A stretch of 54,428 nt of DNA, from contig JAUSEV010000019.1 of assembly GCA_030649995.1 (NCBI GenBank), positions 1 through 54,428 on the forward strand. The letters run 5' to 3'. The translations under genes and the position numbers were made by a program. This DNA is from Candidatus Uhrbacteria bacterium. GTDB taxonomy: Bacteria > Patescibacteriota > Patescibacteriia > 2-12-FULL-60-25. Shown here in pieces: positions 7,745-14,956 of the stretch. Positions within the stretch are counted from its first letter, which is position 1. Every line of letters starts with the position of its first letter. Under the pieces are notes generated by a model, which was given only the letters and a program-made list of their open reading frames with translations, did not search any database and was not told the origin of the DNA.

Positions 7745-8872
7745 TCAACCCATCGCACGAAGTTCTCTCGATATTTTATCGGCACTCCAATTCTTAAGAT
7801 CCGTGGACGTTTGATGAGTTGTCGGATCGTTCAAAATCATTTCTATCGCCGCGCTCCACAAATGGGGTTTTGATGGAGGAGCAAAGAGCGTGTTTTGCGG
7901 CGCGGTTTCCGGCAGCGCACCGGCCGTCGAGGCGATACACGGCGTGCCAAAGCGTGCGGCCTCGTGCAATGGCAAGCCAAAACCCTCGTACCAGCTTGGA
8001 TACAAAAACGCGGACGCATGTTTCATCAAAGTAGCGAGGGCGCGATCGGAGGGGTGACCAAGACAGCTTACGGGTGTCAGCTTACAGCTTACAGATTTCG
8101 AACCGACTAATACAAGCTCAACATCTTTGAATTTTGCATTTTGACGGATGGCTTTAACCGCGGCGATCGCGCAGCCGATATTTTTTCTTGGATCGTTTGC
8201 GCCGAGCGCGAGCACGTATCGTTTTCCGATGAGTTGTGGTGGGAGATCAGCCACTGATTCATCATTATTCCTCATTCCTTCTTCCTGCTTCCAGCTTCTT
8301 CCCACAGGGATGACGGTGATGCGTTCTGCCGGGATGTTGAGCAGCCGCATCAAATCCTGTTTCGTCCGTTCAGACACGGCGAAAAGATGAGATGCTTGTT
8401 TTATCAAATTTTCCGCACGCACGAGTTTGTGCCACAAGCTGGTTTTCCATGTGAACCAGCGCGGTTCAATCAAGAATGACAGGTCATGGACGATGAGGGC
8501 ATAGGGCCGTTTGATCGAACCCACCCAGCCGATATTTGGCAGAAGGATCAAATCAAAGTTTTGTCGTTTGAACCAACGATCGAGAGAAAAAAAATTTAAC
8601 GCGCATCCAAGGCTCCAGAGCTTGTTCGGCATGGATACATGATGCCAATCAATTTTATTTGTCATTCCTGCGGAGGCAGGAATCCATCGGTTGACCGACT
8701 GGATCCCCGCCTTCGCGAGGATGACAGATGGGGATTTTATTCCGCTCGTCACAAACACAAATTGAGCATCCGGCATGGCTTCCACCAGAGCGGGGAGGAG
8801 ACCGGCCGCGACTTTTGTCACCCCTCCGGCACGCGGGTCAACGAGAGGCCGAGCGTCGATGAGGATTCTCAT
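7745..8872 (-). CDS. GT4-family glycosyltransferase
   Basis: 375 aa. Retaining GT-B enzyme likely transferring a sugar from a nucleotide sugar to a lipid-linked glycan. The N-terminal acceptor domain begins MRILIDARPL...GGVTK. The C-terminal donor domain has the E-x7-E motif EGFGLPLHE (Glu296/Glu304) and GTPCIAS. Three low-conservation insertions interrupt the fold in frame: residues ~48-71 (VILAKAGIQ...WIPASAGMT), ~193-206 and ~258-271. Each is encoded by a repeat: a dispersed palindrome at 8661-8725 and heptamer arrays at 8256-8298 and 8063-8094. They probably form surface loops. It lies with another GT4 and a WbaP-like transferase. Confidence 0.9.
   Translation of the reverse strand: MRILIDARPLVDPRAGGVTKVAAGLLPALVEAMPDAQFVFVTSGIKSPSVILAKAGIQSVNRWIPASAGMTNKIDWHHVSMPNKLWSLGCALNFFSLDRWFKRQNFDLILLPNIGWVGSIKRPYALIVHDLSFLIEPRWFTWKTSLWHKLVRAENLIKQASHLFAVSERTKQDLMRLLNIPAERITVIPVGRSWKQEEGMRNNDESVADLPPQLIGKRYVLALGANDPRKNIGCAIAAVKAIRQNAKFKDVELVLVGSKSVSCKLTPVSCLGHPSDRALATLMKHASAFLYPSWYEGFGLPLHEAARFGTPCIASTAGALPETAPQNTLFAPPSKPHLWSAAIEMILNDPTTHQTSTDLKNWSADKISRELRAMG
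8063..8094. repeat. Heptamer array (CAGCTTA) in coding sequence
   Basis: CAGCTTA units at a 7-bp period inside the glycosyltransferase gene; read in frame as part of a loop. Confidence 0.75.
8256..8298. repeat. Degenerate heptamer array in coding sequence
   Basis: CCTCATT, CCTTCTT, CCTGCTT and CCAGCTT follow each other at a strict 7-bp period inside the glycosyltransferase gene. Confidence 0.75.
8661..8725. repeat. Dispersed palindromic repeat in coding sequence
   Basis: A ~65-bp imperfect palindrome starting GTCATTCCTG and ending GAGGATGAC, a repeat type widespread in bacterial genomes that translates as AKAGIQ...IPASAGMT. Here it lies in frame inside a glycosyltransferase. Confidence 0.85.
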
Positions 8873-8878
8873 AAAGGC

Positions 8879-8925
8879 GTAATCAGTTACTAGTTACTAA
8901 TGACTCGTTACTCATAATTAGTTAC
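8879..8925. repeat. Heptamer array (AGTTACT)
   Basis: AGTTACT-type units at a 7-bp period fill the gap between the two glycosyltransferase genes and reach the stop codon region of the upstream one. Confidence 0.75.
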
Positions 8926-9999
8926 GCCCTTGATAAAGCTCCGCATTTCTTCCAAAAAGCGTTGTTTGGAAAATCGTTCGGCGTGGGCGCGGATGCGATC
9001 GGAAGAATAGCGGGATGGATCAAAGGACGCGATGGCTCGCGTTAAATCTTCCGTGTTTGAGGCTTCTAAAAATTTTCCGGTTACGCCATCCACCATCGTT
9101 TCCGTGGCCCCACCTTTTCCATACGCGATGACCGGTCGTCCGGCCGCCATGCTTTCCACGGCGGTGATGCCGAAATCTTCCATGTGTGGATGGAGAAAAG
9201 CGATGGCGCGCGCGTACAGTTCGGCTTTGGTTTGATCATCCACGCGGCCTAAAAATTCCGTTTTGGGACCGGCGAGGCGTTCCAACTTTTTCCGTTCCGG
9301 TCCGATGCCGAAAATTTTCAAAGGCCATCCAAGTTCGCGGAACGCTCGCACCACCAAATCAAATCGTTTGTAGGCAACCAACCGTCCTCCGGTCAACCAG
9401 TATTGTCCGGGAGAGGAGACTGGTTGAATCGCCTGCACATCCACCGGCGGATGAATCACCCGTGCGTCGCGTCGGTAATATCGTTGAATGCGGTTTTGCG
9501 ACGTTTGGCTGTTGGTGAGGAGAATATCCGGTCGCTCCGCCGCGTAACGATCCCATTGGCGCAGACGATGAAGAAAAGGCGGGAGGAGCCACTTGATGAT
9601 TTTGGGTTGGGGCAGTTCGTTGACATACCCGAGACGTTCTTGCCACAAAAATCGCGTGGGCGTGTGGCAGTAGCAGATGTGTAAGCCGTGTGGCGCGGCG
9701 ATCACGCCTTTGGCAAAACTTGAAGAGGAAGAAATGACCAGATCGAAATCGGACAGATCAAACGCTTCGGTCGCTTGCGCCATGAATGGCAGATACCATT
9801 GGTACGATTGTGGCGCAAAGGGGAGACGGTTGAGACGCGAAACGCGAATATCCAGCTCACGAAATTTTGGATGTGACGCTTCGGGATCGTAAAACAGAGT
9901 AAAGATCGGCGCTTCCGGATACAGTTCATGCAACGCTAAAAGGGTGCGTTCGGCACCACCGTCTTGGATGAGATAATCATGTACAAGCGCGACGTTCAT
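8908..9999 (-). CDS. GT4-family glycosyltransferase (mannosyltransferase-like)
   Basis: 363 aa, the usual length, no insertions. The N-terminus MNVALVHDYLIQDGGAERTL is typical of WbaZ/mannosyltransferase-type GT4 enzymes. The donor domain has LTGGRLVAYKRFDL, a phosphate-binding loop and E-x7-E as EDFGITAVE followed by GRPVIAYGKGG. It probably adds a sugar to a polyprenyl-linked oligosaccharide in the cytoplasm. It lies between the WbaP-like initiator (52 bp upstream) and the other GT4 gene, all on the minus strand, consistent with one surface-glycan operon. The exact sugar cannot be read from the sequence. Confidence 0.92.
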   Translation of the reverse strand: MNVALVHDYLIQDGGAERTLLALHELYPEAPIFTLFYDPEASHPKFRELDIRVSRLNRLPFAPQSYQWYLPFMAQATEAFDLSDFDLVISSSSSFAKGVIAAPHGLHICYCHTPTRFLWQERLGYVNELPQPKIIKWLLPPFLHRLRQWDRYAAERPDILLTNSQTSQNRIQRYYRRDARVIHPPVDVQAIQPVSSPGQYWLTGGRLVAYKRFDLVVRAFRELGWPLKIFGIGPERKKLERLAGPKTEFLGRVDDQTKAELYARAIAFLHPHMEDFGITAVESMAAGRPVIAYGKGGATETMVDGVTGKFLEASNTEDLTRAIASFDPSRYSSDRIRAHAERFSKQRFLEEMRSFIKGVTNYE

Positions 10000-10051
10000 C
10001 AGTGAAAACCTTAGCAGAATGAAAGAGAGGTGTCATCAAATTTGATCAAGA

Positions 10052-11476
10052 CTAGACCCCTTCTTCCGTTTGTCGATGAGCGATTACGGCCCACGGCGTT
10101 TTGAGTAAAATATACAGATCAAGCCACAATGACCAGTTCTCGATGTACCAAGTATCAAGCCGTACTTCATCTTCAAAATCCAGATTTGATCGTCCGGAAA
10201 TTTGCGCGAGTCCGGTGATTCCCGGTTTTATGGCCAGCACACGGCGGTGATGAGATTTATATTTATTGACTTCTTCGGGCAGATGCGGCCGAGGGCCGAC
10301 AAGACTCATGCGTCCGATCAACACAAGCCAAAGTTCCGGTAATTCATCAATCGACCATTTGCGGATAAAGCGACCGACTCTCGTCACTCGCGGATCATTT
10401 TTAAGTTTGACGAGTGGCCCTCGACGGAGATCGAGATGTGCCAAAGCATCATAGCGGGAAAAATGTTCTCCCTCGCGCATGGAGCGAAATTTGAAATAAT
10501 GAAACGGTTTTCCTCCTTCCCCAATGCGTTCGGTTTTTGTGTGATCAGGCAAGCGGGAAAAAAGGACGCGACCGGGAGAATCAAGTTTTACGGCGATGGC
10601 GGTCAAAAGAAGGATGGGGGAGAGAGCCGTGAGCAGAATGATCGAAACCATCAGATCAAAAAAGCGTTTAGCGATTCGACCCCAGCCATCGAGCGGCGTG
10701 CGTTTGACTTCGATAATGGGAATGCCACCGGCCGTGGAAACTTCTATGCGCGTGAATGATGCGGCAAAAAGATCGGCGAGATAGCGAAAGGTCAGGTGAT
10801 GTTCTTCGGCAAAAGCGATAATATCCAGAGCTTGATTTTTTGGAATTTCCGGATCCGCAAGCAAGATGCCGTCAAGTTTTCCGCGTTCCATCAACCGTTG
10901 CAGTTCCTGTTGAGCCACTTCAGTCCATTGCTTGAGGGTTTTGATGACGGTGTAACCGATCGCAGGATGCGTTTTGTAGAAGTTGGCCAATTCTTGAGCG
11001 GCTCGACTATTGCCGATGATCACAAACCTTTGGTGACCGATGTTGGCGCGTAGGAGGGCGTAACGAATAAGTCGTAAGAGCAGCCGACCAAGCCAAACAT
11101 AAAGAATCGCGATCCCCCATACGGCGACGATGATAAAACGAGAGGTAGTGACTTCTCGACGAAAAAAAACGGTTGCAATGACGACCATGATGCCGGTGGT
11201 GGAAGAAAGAATAATGCGACCAAGTTCGTTCCATGCGCGACGAGCGTGCGTAGAATACAACCCTGCGACGGCAAAGAGAGCCATCCACATGAGAGCAAAC
11301 AGACCAACGCTGATAAGGTAACGGCTAAAAGGGACCTCGGTTAGGATGGGGCGGATGGCGGTAAAAAAGTCTGAAAAACGAAGCGCGTAAGCTGTTACAG
11401 CCGCGCCGAGCAGAGCGAGAAAATCCAAAGGGAGCTTCAAAGCCGTAAAAGACAGATCAATGCGGCGCATATTCAA
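10052..11476 (-). CDS. Undecaprenyl-phosphate sugar phosphotransferase (WbaP/WcaJ-like)
   Basis: 474 aa. Starts lipid-linked glycan synthesis by moving a sugar-1-phosphate onto undecaprenyl phosphate. Four N-terminal TM helices (residues ~10-130), a CoA-binding-like domain (~150-260, VIIGNSRAAQELA), then the catalytic bacterial sugar transferase domain with membrane helix KRFFDLMVSIILL, KFRSM, SIDELPELW, GRMSLVGPRP and GITGLAQISGR. First gene of the minus-strand glycan cluster that continues with two GT4 genes. No flippase or polymerase is in the window. Confidence 0.95.
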   Translation of the reverse strand: MNMRRIDLSFTALKLPLDFLALLGAAVTAYALRFSDFFTAIRPILTEVPFSRYLISVGLFALMWMALFAVAGLYSTHARRAWNELGRIILSSTTGIMVVIATVFFRREVTTSRFIIVAVWGIAILYVWLGRLLLRLIRYALLRANIGHQRFVIIGNSRAAQELANFYKTHPAIGYTVIKTLKQWTEVAQQELQRLMERGKLDGILLADPEIPKNQALDIIAFAEEHHLTFRYLADLFAASFTRIEVSTAGGIPIIEVKRTPLDGWGRIAKRFFDLMVSIILLTALSPILLLTAIAVKLDSPGRVLFSRLPDHTKTERIGEGGKPFHYFKFRSMREGEHFSRYDALAHLDLRRGPLVKLKNDPRVTRVGRFIRKWSIDELPELWLVLIGRMSLVGPRPHLPEEVNKYKSHHRRVLAIKPGITGLAQISGRSNLDFEDEVRLDTWYIENWSLWLDLYILLKTPWAVIAHRQTEEGV

Positions 11477-11477
11477 T

Positions 11478-11508
11478 CATAAAGCATGAAGCATGGAGCA
11501 TGAAACGT
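11478..11508. repeat. Heptamer array (AGCATGA)
   Basis: AGCATGA, AGCATGG, AGCATGA at a 7-bp period directly upstream of the sugar transferase gene; same word as the array before trmD. Confidence 0.75.
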
Positions 11509-11523
11509 CAAACCATTTGTCTT

Positions 11524-11611
11524 CTGAGACCTCCCTTAATCCCTCCTTCGTAAGGAGGGAGATTTGTCGGAATCTGATCCCTCTCCTTACGAAGGAGAGG
11601 CGAGGTGAGGT
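11524..11611. repeat. Two palindromic dispersed repeats
   Basis: Two copies of the CCTCC...CTTCGTAAGGAGG family, opposite in orientation, lie between the divergent sugar-transferase and recombinase genes. Confidence 0.8.
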
Positions 11612-11620
11612 TTGGATCTT

Positions 11621-11647
11621 TTGCGACGCTTGGAAGTGGTCTATACT
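11621..11647 (+). promoter_or_regulatory. Probable promoter of the Xer gene, leaderless
   Basis: TATACT at 11642-11647 lies six bases before the ATG at 11654. The -35 (TTGCGA, 15-bp spacer) is weak. Confidence 0.55.
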
Positions 11648-11653
11648 GGGCGC

Positions 11654-12607
11654 ATGGCAAAACTTTCCTCACATCTACGAACATTTTTGGAGTATTTGGA
11701 GGTCGAAAAGGGACGGTCAATTTTGACCGTGCGGAATTATGAATTTTATTTGCAGCGGTTTATGAAATGGGCCAAAGATCCGGATGCGGACGAGCTGGAT
11801 CAGGATATGATTCATCAATACCGTTTATATCTAAATCGTTTAGCCAGTCGTGGTGAGGGAACCCTCAAAAAAAACACGCAGAATTATCATTTGATCGCCC
11901 TTCGATCATTTTTGAAATTTTTGGCGAGGCGTGACGTGAAAACATTGTCTCCGGAAAAAATTGAGTTGGCAAAACAAGGTTCGCGTGAAGTGGCGTTTTT
12001 GGATGCCAATGATTTGGAACGATTGCTTGAGGCTCCCAATCAATCAAGCGCCTCCACCATCGTCAAGCTGCGCGATCGGGCGATTTTGGAACTGTTTTTT
12101 TCCACCGGTTTGCGCGTGTCCGAACTGGCTAATCTTAAACGCGATCAGGTTAATCTCACGCGCGATGAATTTACGGTGCGTGGCAAGGGCGACAAGTTGC
12201 GCGTGGTGTTTATGTCACATCAGGCGCGACATGCCGTTAAAGCCTATTTGGAGTCGCGAAAAGATGATAGTCAATACTCATTTATTCGACACGATAGGGC
12301 TTCGCAAGGAATCAAGAATCAGGAATCAGGAATGAAGAATGGGATGCATCCATTGACTCCTCGGTCGATTGAACGGCTTGTTCATCATTACGCCGCCGCC
12401 GCGGGCATTGCAAAAAAAATTACGCCGCATACCTTGCGCCATTCGTTTGCCACCGATCTTTTGATGAACGGCGCGGATATTCGAAGCGTTCAATCGCTCT
12501 TGGGCCATGCCTCCATCACGACCACGCAAATCTACACGCACATCACCAACCAACAATTAAAAGACGTGCATCAGGCATTTCATGGAAAACGAAGAGAGGA
12601 GGAGTAG
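11654..12607 (+). CDS. Tyrosine recombinase, XerC/XerD-like
   Basis: 317 aa. Resolves chromosome dimers at dif, presumably with FtsK, or acts as an integrase; CPR genomes often have a single Xer, so the former is more likely. SAM-like N-terminal domain (residues ~5-90), catalytic domain (~110-300) with Arg154 (TGLRVSEL), Lys in GKGDK (~178-181), His259/Arg262 (HTLRH), His285 (LGHAS) and nucleophile Tyr294 (QIYTH). The start is chosen at the ATG right after the -10 box; the 14-codon upstream extension has no support. Residues ~216-230 are encoded by a heptamer array inserted between beta-strands and the HxxR helix. Confidence 0.93.
   Translation: MAKLSSHLRTFLEYLEVEKGRSILTVRNYEFYLQRFMKWAKDPDADELDQDMIHQYRLYLNRLASRGEGTLKKNTQNYHLIALRSFLKFLARRDVKTLSPEKIELAKQGSREVAFLDANDLERLLEAPNQSSASTIVKLRDRAILELFFSTGLRVSELANLKRDQVNLTRDEFTVRGKGDKLRVVFMSHQARHAVKAYLESRKDDSQYSFIRHDRASQGIKNQESGMKNGMHPLTPRSIERLVHHYAAAAGIAKKITPHTLRHSFATDLLMNGADIRSVQSLLGHASITTTQIYTHITNQQLKDVHQAFHGKRREEE
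12308..12343. repeat. Heptamer array (AATCAGG) in coding sequence
   Basis: AATCAAG, AATCAGG, AATCAGG, AATGAAG at a 7-bp period, in frame inside the Xer recombinase gene. Confidence 0.8.
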
Positions 12608-12648
12608 GCTTGTAAGAGAAAAAGATATCTGATACATTTGCCCGATCG

Positions 12649-12750
12649 TATTGGATTTTGTGTCGGGCTATAGCGAAGTTGGTATCGCGCCTCGTTCGGG
12701 ACGAGGAGGCCGTGGGTTCGAGTCCCACTAGCCCGACAGAAAATCCAATA
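12649..12750. repeat. Inverted repeat extending the tRNA-Pro acceptor stem
   Basis: Positions 12649-12670 and 12729-12750 are complementary over 22 bp (one mismatch), so the 7-bp acceptor stem of tRNA-Pro continues for 15 more pairs into the flanks. The 3' arm contains CGACAGAAAATCCAATA (12734-12750), repeated directly at 14879-14895. Confidence 0.85.
12664..12736 (+). tRNA. tRNA-Pro (CGG)
   Basis: Acceptor CGGGCTA/TAGCCCG, anticodon arm CCTCG-TTCGGGA-CGAGG (anticodon CGG), T-loop TTCGAGT, discriminator A. CCA is not encoded. Confidence 0.93.
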
Positions 12751-12924
12751 AACTACCCCGCAGCAGAGCTGGCGGGGTATCAATCCTAAATCAAAACTCT
12801 GTCATTCTGAACGCAATTCTATGGAGTGAAGAATCTCCGGATTCGACCGAAGATCCTTCGTTCCGCAGAGCCTTCACTCAGGATGACAGAGGATAACGCA
12901 GTAGAGCTGCGGAGTATTGACTCA
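12751..12924. repeat. Composite dispersed repeat
   Basis: Three modules in order: a TACCCCGC...GCGGGGTA hairpin (12754-12780), a ~88-bp palindrome from GTCATTCTGA to GGATGAC (12801-12887), and a GCAGTAGAGCTGCGGAGTA module (12898-12920). The same modules occur in reverse-complement order at 38182-38360. Confidence 0.8.
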
Positions 12925-12948
12925 AAGAGGAGAATAAAATATTTGTGT

Positions 12949-13047
12949 CGGGCTATAGCGAAGTTGGTATCGCGCCTCGTGAGGGAGTAAAGAGATTTGG
13001 GGAATCTCTTTACGAGGCCGTGGGTTCGAGTCCCACTAGCCCGACCA
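12949..13047 (+). tRNA. tRNA-Pro copy with enlarged anticodon arm (GGG?)
   Basis: D-arm, T-arm and acceptor stem are identical to the tRNA-Pro(CGG) 290 bp upstream, and here CCA is encoded (13045-13047). The anticodon loop is replaced by a longer insert: CCTCG, then TGAGGGAG, then a 10-bp hairpin with loop TGGGG, then CGAGG. If the inner hairpin acts as the anticodon arm its loop is TTGGGGA, anticodon GGG. Whether it is functional, intron-bearing or dead cannot be told. The stop codon of the serine recombinase lies inside its acceptor arm. Confidence 0.65.
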
Positions 13048-14556
13048 AACGAGACTTTCGGAAAAACCGAGGGTCTTGTTTTTTTGAAGCGAAAACGATG
13101 GGGCAGTTTTTTTGGCCAACGTATCGATAATTTGGAATCCCCCCAACCAATCGAACGATACGGTTTTGGTGAGGAGGGATGGGTTCGTTCCGTTTTTTGC
13201 CACAAACGATTTGATTTCATGAAAATCGTTTGACAGTGCCAATTTTTTGGCTTGGTAGACGTCTTTCCAAAATTCTTTTAAGGGTTCGATCCATGAGATG
13301 CCCTTCTTCGTAAAATCAGACTTCTTTTGGTGAAGCTCGGTTTTTTGTTTGATAAGACCTTCCTTCTTTTTGAGATAGATATCTTTGTCTATGAGGTTGT
13401 CGAGATATGAGTCCACCAGCTTACCGAGCTTCTCATCTGTTTCGAGGATTTTGCGATCAATATTTTCGGAAAAGGAACCACGATTATTTTTTAATTCCTT
13501 TTCCCACTCTGCAATCTTGGCAAGCCCTTCCTGGTAACAGGTATCGGAAATAGCAACCGATTGAAGCTGTTCCTTGATTTGAGTTGCTACATCTTTTTCT
13601 TGTAAATACTTCTGCGAGCACGGCCCTAATCTTTTGGTACAGCGGTAATAACGATACGTGCCGCCGTGACCGCGAGCATGTTGAGCCGTGATGGCCGCTC
13701 CGCACTCCCCGCAGGTGAGAAGACCGCAGAAAGGAAAGTTATGTCCTTCCTTGTGCTTGCGAGGCCGTGATTTGCTTTTAAGGACTTTCTGAACAGCTTC
13801 AAACGTCTTGGTATCAATCAGAGCCGGAAAATTACCCTGATAGGCTTCCCCGTTATGTTCAATGATCCCTAAGTAGGCTTTGTTAGTTAATATTCGGTAG
13901 ATTGGGGACTTCTTCAAGGGCTTGCCGGTACTGCCTACAATACCCCAAAAACTAAGGCGCTCTGAAATGCTTTCAAAGGTAAAATTGCCCGATGAAAATT
14001 CCTTAAATATTTTTGCAAGAATTTTACCTTTGACGGGATCAGGTTGGATATTCCTTATTTTCGGATCATTAATATATCCAAACGGAGCCCGTGTTGGCCA
14101 TTCCCCACGCCGAAGTTTTTGTCGTATGCCACGCTTAACATTTTCCGATAAGTTATCCGAGTAATATTTAGATTGGCCAAAAGCGACTTGTAACATAAAA
14201 AGCCCTTGGGGAGTGGGTTCAAACCAGAAGGTCGGGAATTTCAATGAACTGATTTTTTCAGTATCAATAGAGTAAATAATCTGTCCTCCATCGATAGAAT
14301 TACGGGCTAAGCGGTCGGGGTGCCAAGCAAGAAGTCCGACAGATTCTTTACTCTTCTCTACTTCCAGCATCATTTCATTGAAAATTTCCCGACCGGGCTT
14401 TTTTGCGCTTTTGCTTTCGATGAAAGTTTTGGCAATAACAATATTTTCTCGTTTGGCGAATTCTTGTAATTCAGTAAGCTGAGCTTCTATGCTCATGATC
14501 TGCCTTTCTTCGTCTTCTGTGCTCTTACGAGCGTAGAGAAAATATTGTATTGACAT
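13036..14556 (-). CDS. Large serine recombinase
   Basis: 506 aa. Site-specific recombinase of the integrase/invertase class. Resolvase catalytic domain (residues 1-150) with YARKS and nucleophile Ser12; recombinase domain (~155-265); zinc ribbon with Cys282, Cys285, Cys306 and Cys313; then a coiled-coil (~325-440) and a C-terminal tail. The ATG is preceded by AAGGAG at very short spacing. The last 49 codons lie in a 148-bp sequence repeated in inverted orientation at 14682-14829, and the stop falls in the neighbouring tRNA-Pro. The arrangement suggests a mobile or invertible unit. Confidence 0.93.
   Translation of the reverse strand: MSIQYFLYARKSTEDEERQIMSIEAQLTELQEFAKRENIVIAKTFIESKSAKKPGREIFNEMMLEVEKSKESVGLLAWHPDRLARNSIDGGQIIYSIDTEKISSLKFPTFWFEPTPQGLFMLQVAFGQSKYYSDNLSENVKRGIRQKLRRGEWPTRAPFGYINDPKIRNIQPDPVKGKILAKIFKEFSSGNFTFESISERLSFWGIVGSTGKPLKKSPIYRILTNKAYLGIIEHNGEAYQGNFPALIDTKTFEAVQKVLKSKSRPRKHKEGHNFPFCGLLTCGECGAAITAQHARGHGGTYRYYRCTKRLGPCSQKYLQEKDVATQIKEQLQSVAISDTCYQEGLAKIAEWEKELKNNRGSFSENIDRKILETDEKLGKLVDSYLDNLIDKDIYLKKKEGLIKQKTELHQKKSDFTKKGISWIEPLKEFWKDVYQAKKLALSNDFHEIKSFVAKNGTNPSLLTKTVSFDWLGGFQIIDTLAKKTAPSFSLQKNKTLGFSESLVWSG
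13042..13189. repeat. Left 148-bp inverted repeat of the recombinase unit
   Basis: Reverse complement of 14682-14829 with three mismatches. It contains the tRNA CCA end and the recombinase C-terminal codons. Confidence 0.93.
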
Positions 14557-14681
14557 ACTCCTTGGGTTTTAAGGAATAAAAATGTTAAGCGTGGTGGTTA
14601 AAAATTGGCACTGTCGCGAGCGGTAACGAGCAGGGGCAAAAAACGGAAAGGACTCACGGGACTTAATGGGCGGAGCACATC

Positions 14682-14829
14682 AACGAACCCCTCCCTCCTC
14701 GCCAAAACCGTGTCGTTCGATTGGTTGGGGGGATTCCAAATTATCGATACGTTGGCCAAAAAAACTGCCCCATCGTTTTCGCTTCAAAAAAACAAGACCC
14801 TCGGTTTTTCCGAAAGTCTCGTTTGGTCG
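14682..14829. repeat. Right 148-bp inverted repeat of the recombinase unit
   Basis: Partner of 13042-13189 (145 of 148 bases by eye). Between the two arms lies ~1.49 kb with the recombinase catalytic region. Confidence 0.93.
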
Positions 14830-14895
14830 AATTTACGTGACCCGGTTCGAAGATTTTTCGAACCGGGTCACGCAAATTCGACAGAAAATCCAATA
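14828..14895. repeat. Long hairpin ending in the tRNA-Pro 3' flank repeat
   Basis: CGAATTT (14828-14834) pairs with AAATTCG (14874-14880), and 14836-14851 pairs perfectly with 14857-14872 around a 5-nt loop. It is followed by ACAGAAAATCCAATA, exactly as the acceptor stem of tRNA-Pro(CGG) is. Looks like a recombination or transcription-stop site. Confidence 0.8.
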
Positions 14896-14899
14896 GAAA

Positions 14900-14940
14900 T
14901 AAAAAAGAGGCCGCGTTGAGTTTGAGTCAACGAGGCCTCA
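14900..14940 (-). terminator. Terminator of the FHA gene
   Basis: On the minus strand GAGGCC-t-CGTTGA pairs with TCAACG-c-GGCCTC and is followed by six T. Confidence 0.9.
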
Positions 14941-14956
14941 TGAGGTGAAGGTTCAC

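Larger units (their letters stand above)
14601..14919 (+). pseudogene. Fragment of a second serine recombinase 3' end
   Basis: Opposite in orientation to the intact recombinase. It begins with the homologous AAAATTGGCACTGTC, diverges for about 65 bp, then matches the recombinase C-terminus almost exactly (NPSLL-KTVSFDWLGGFQ onward) until GTTTGGTCG at 14829. There the intact gene stops within four codons, whereas this frame continues through a hairpin to 14919. A stop codon directly precedes the fragment, so it cannot be a whole gene. It may be debris of an earlier copy or an alternative 3' end that the intact gene would gain by inversion. Confidence 0.75.

Noticed and set aside
13042-14829. 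Simple attL/attR of an integrated element formed by the 148-bp repeats.
   Set aside because: Integration by one crossover leaves direct repeats, but these copies are inverted; only the 17-bp sequence at 12734 and 14879 is direct.
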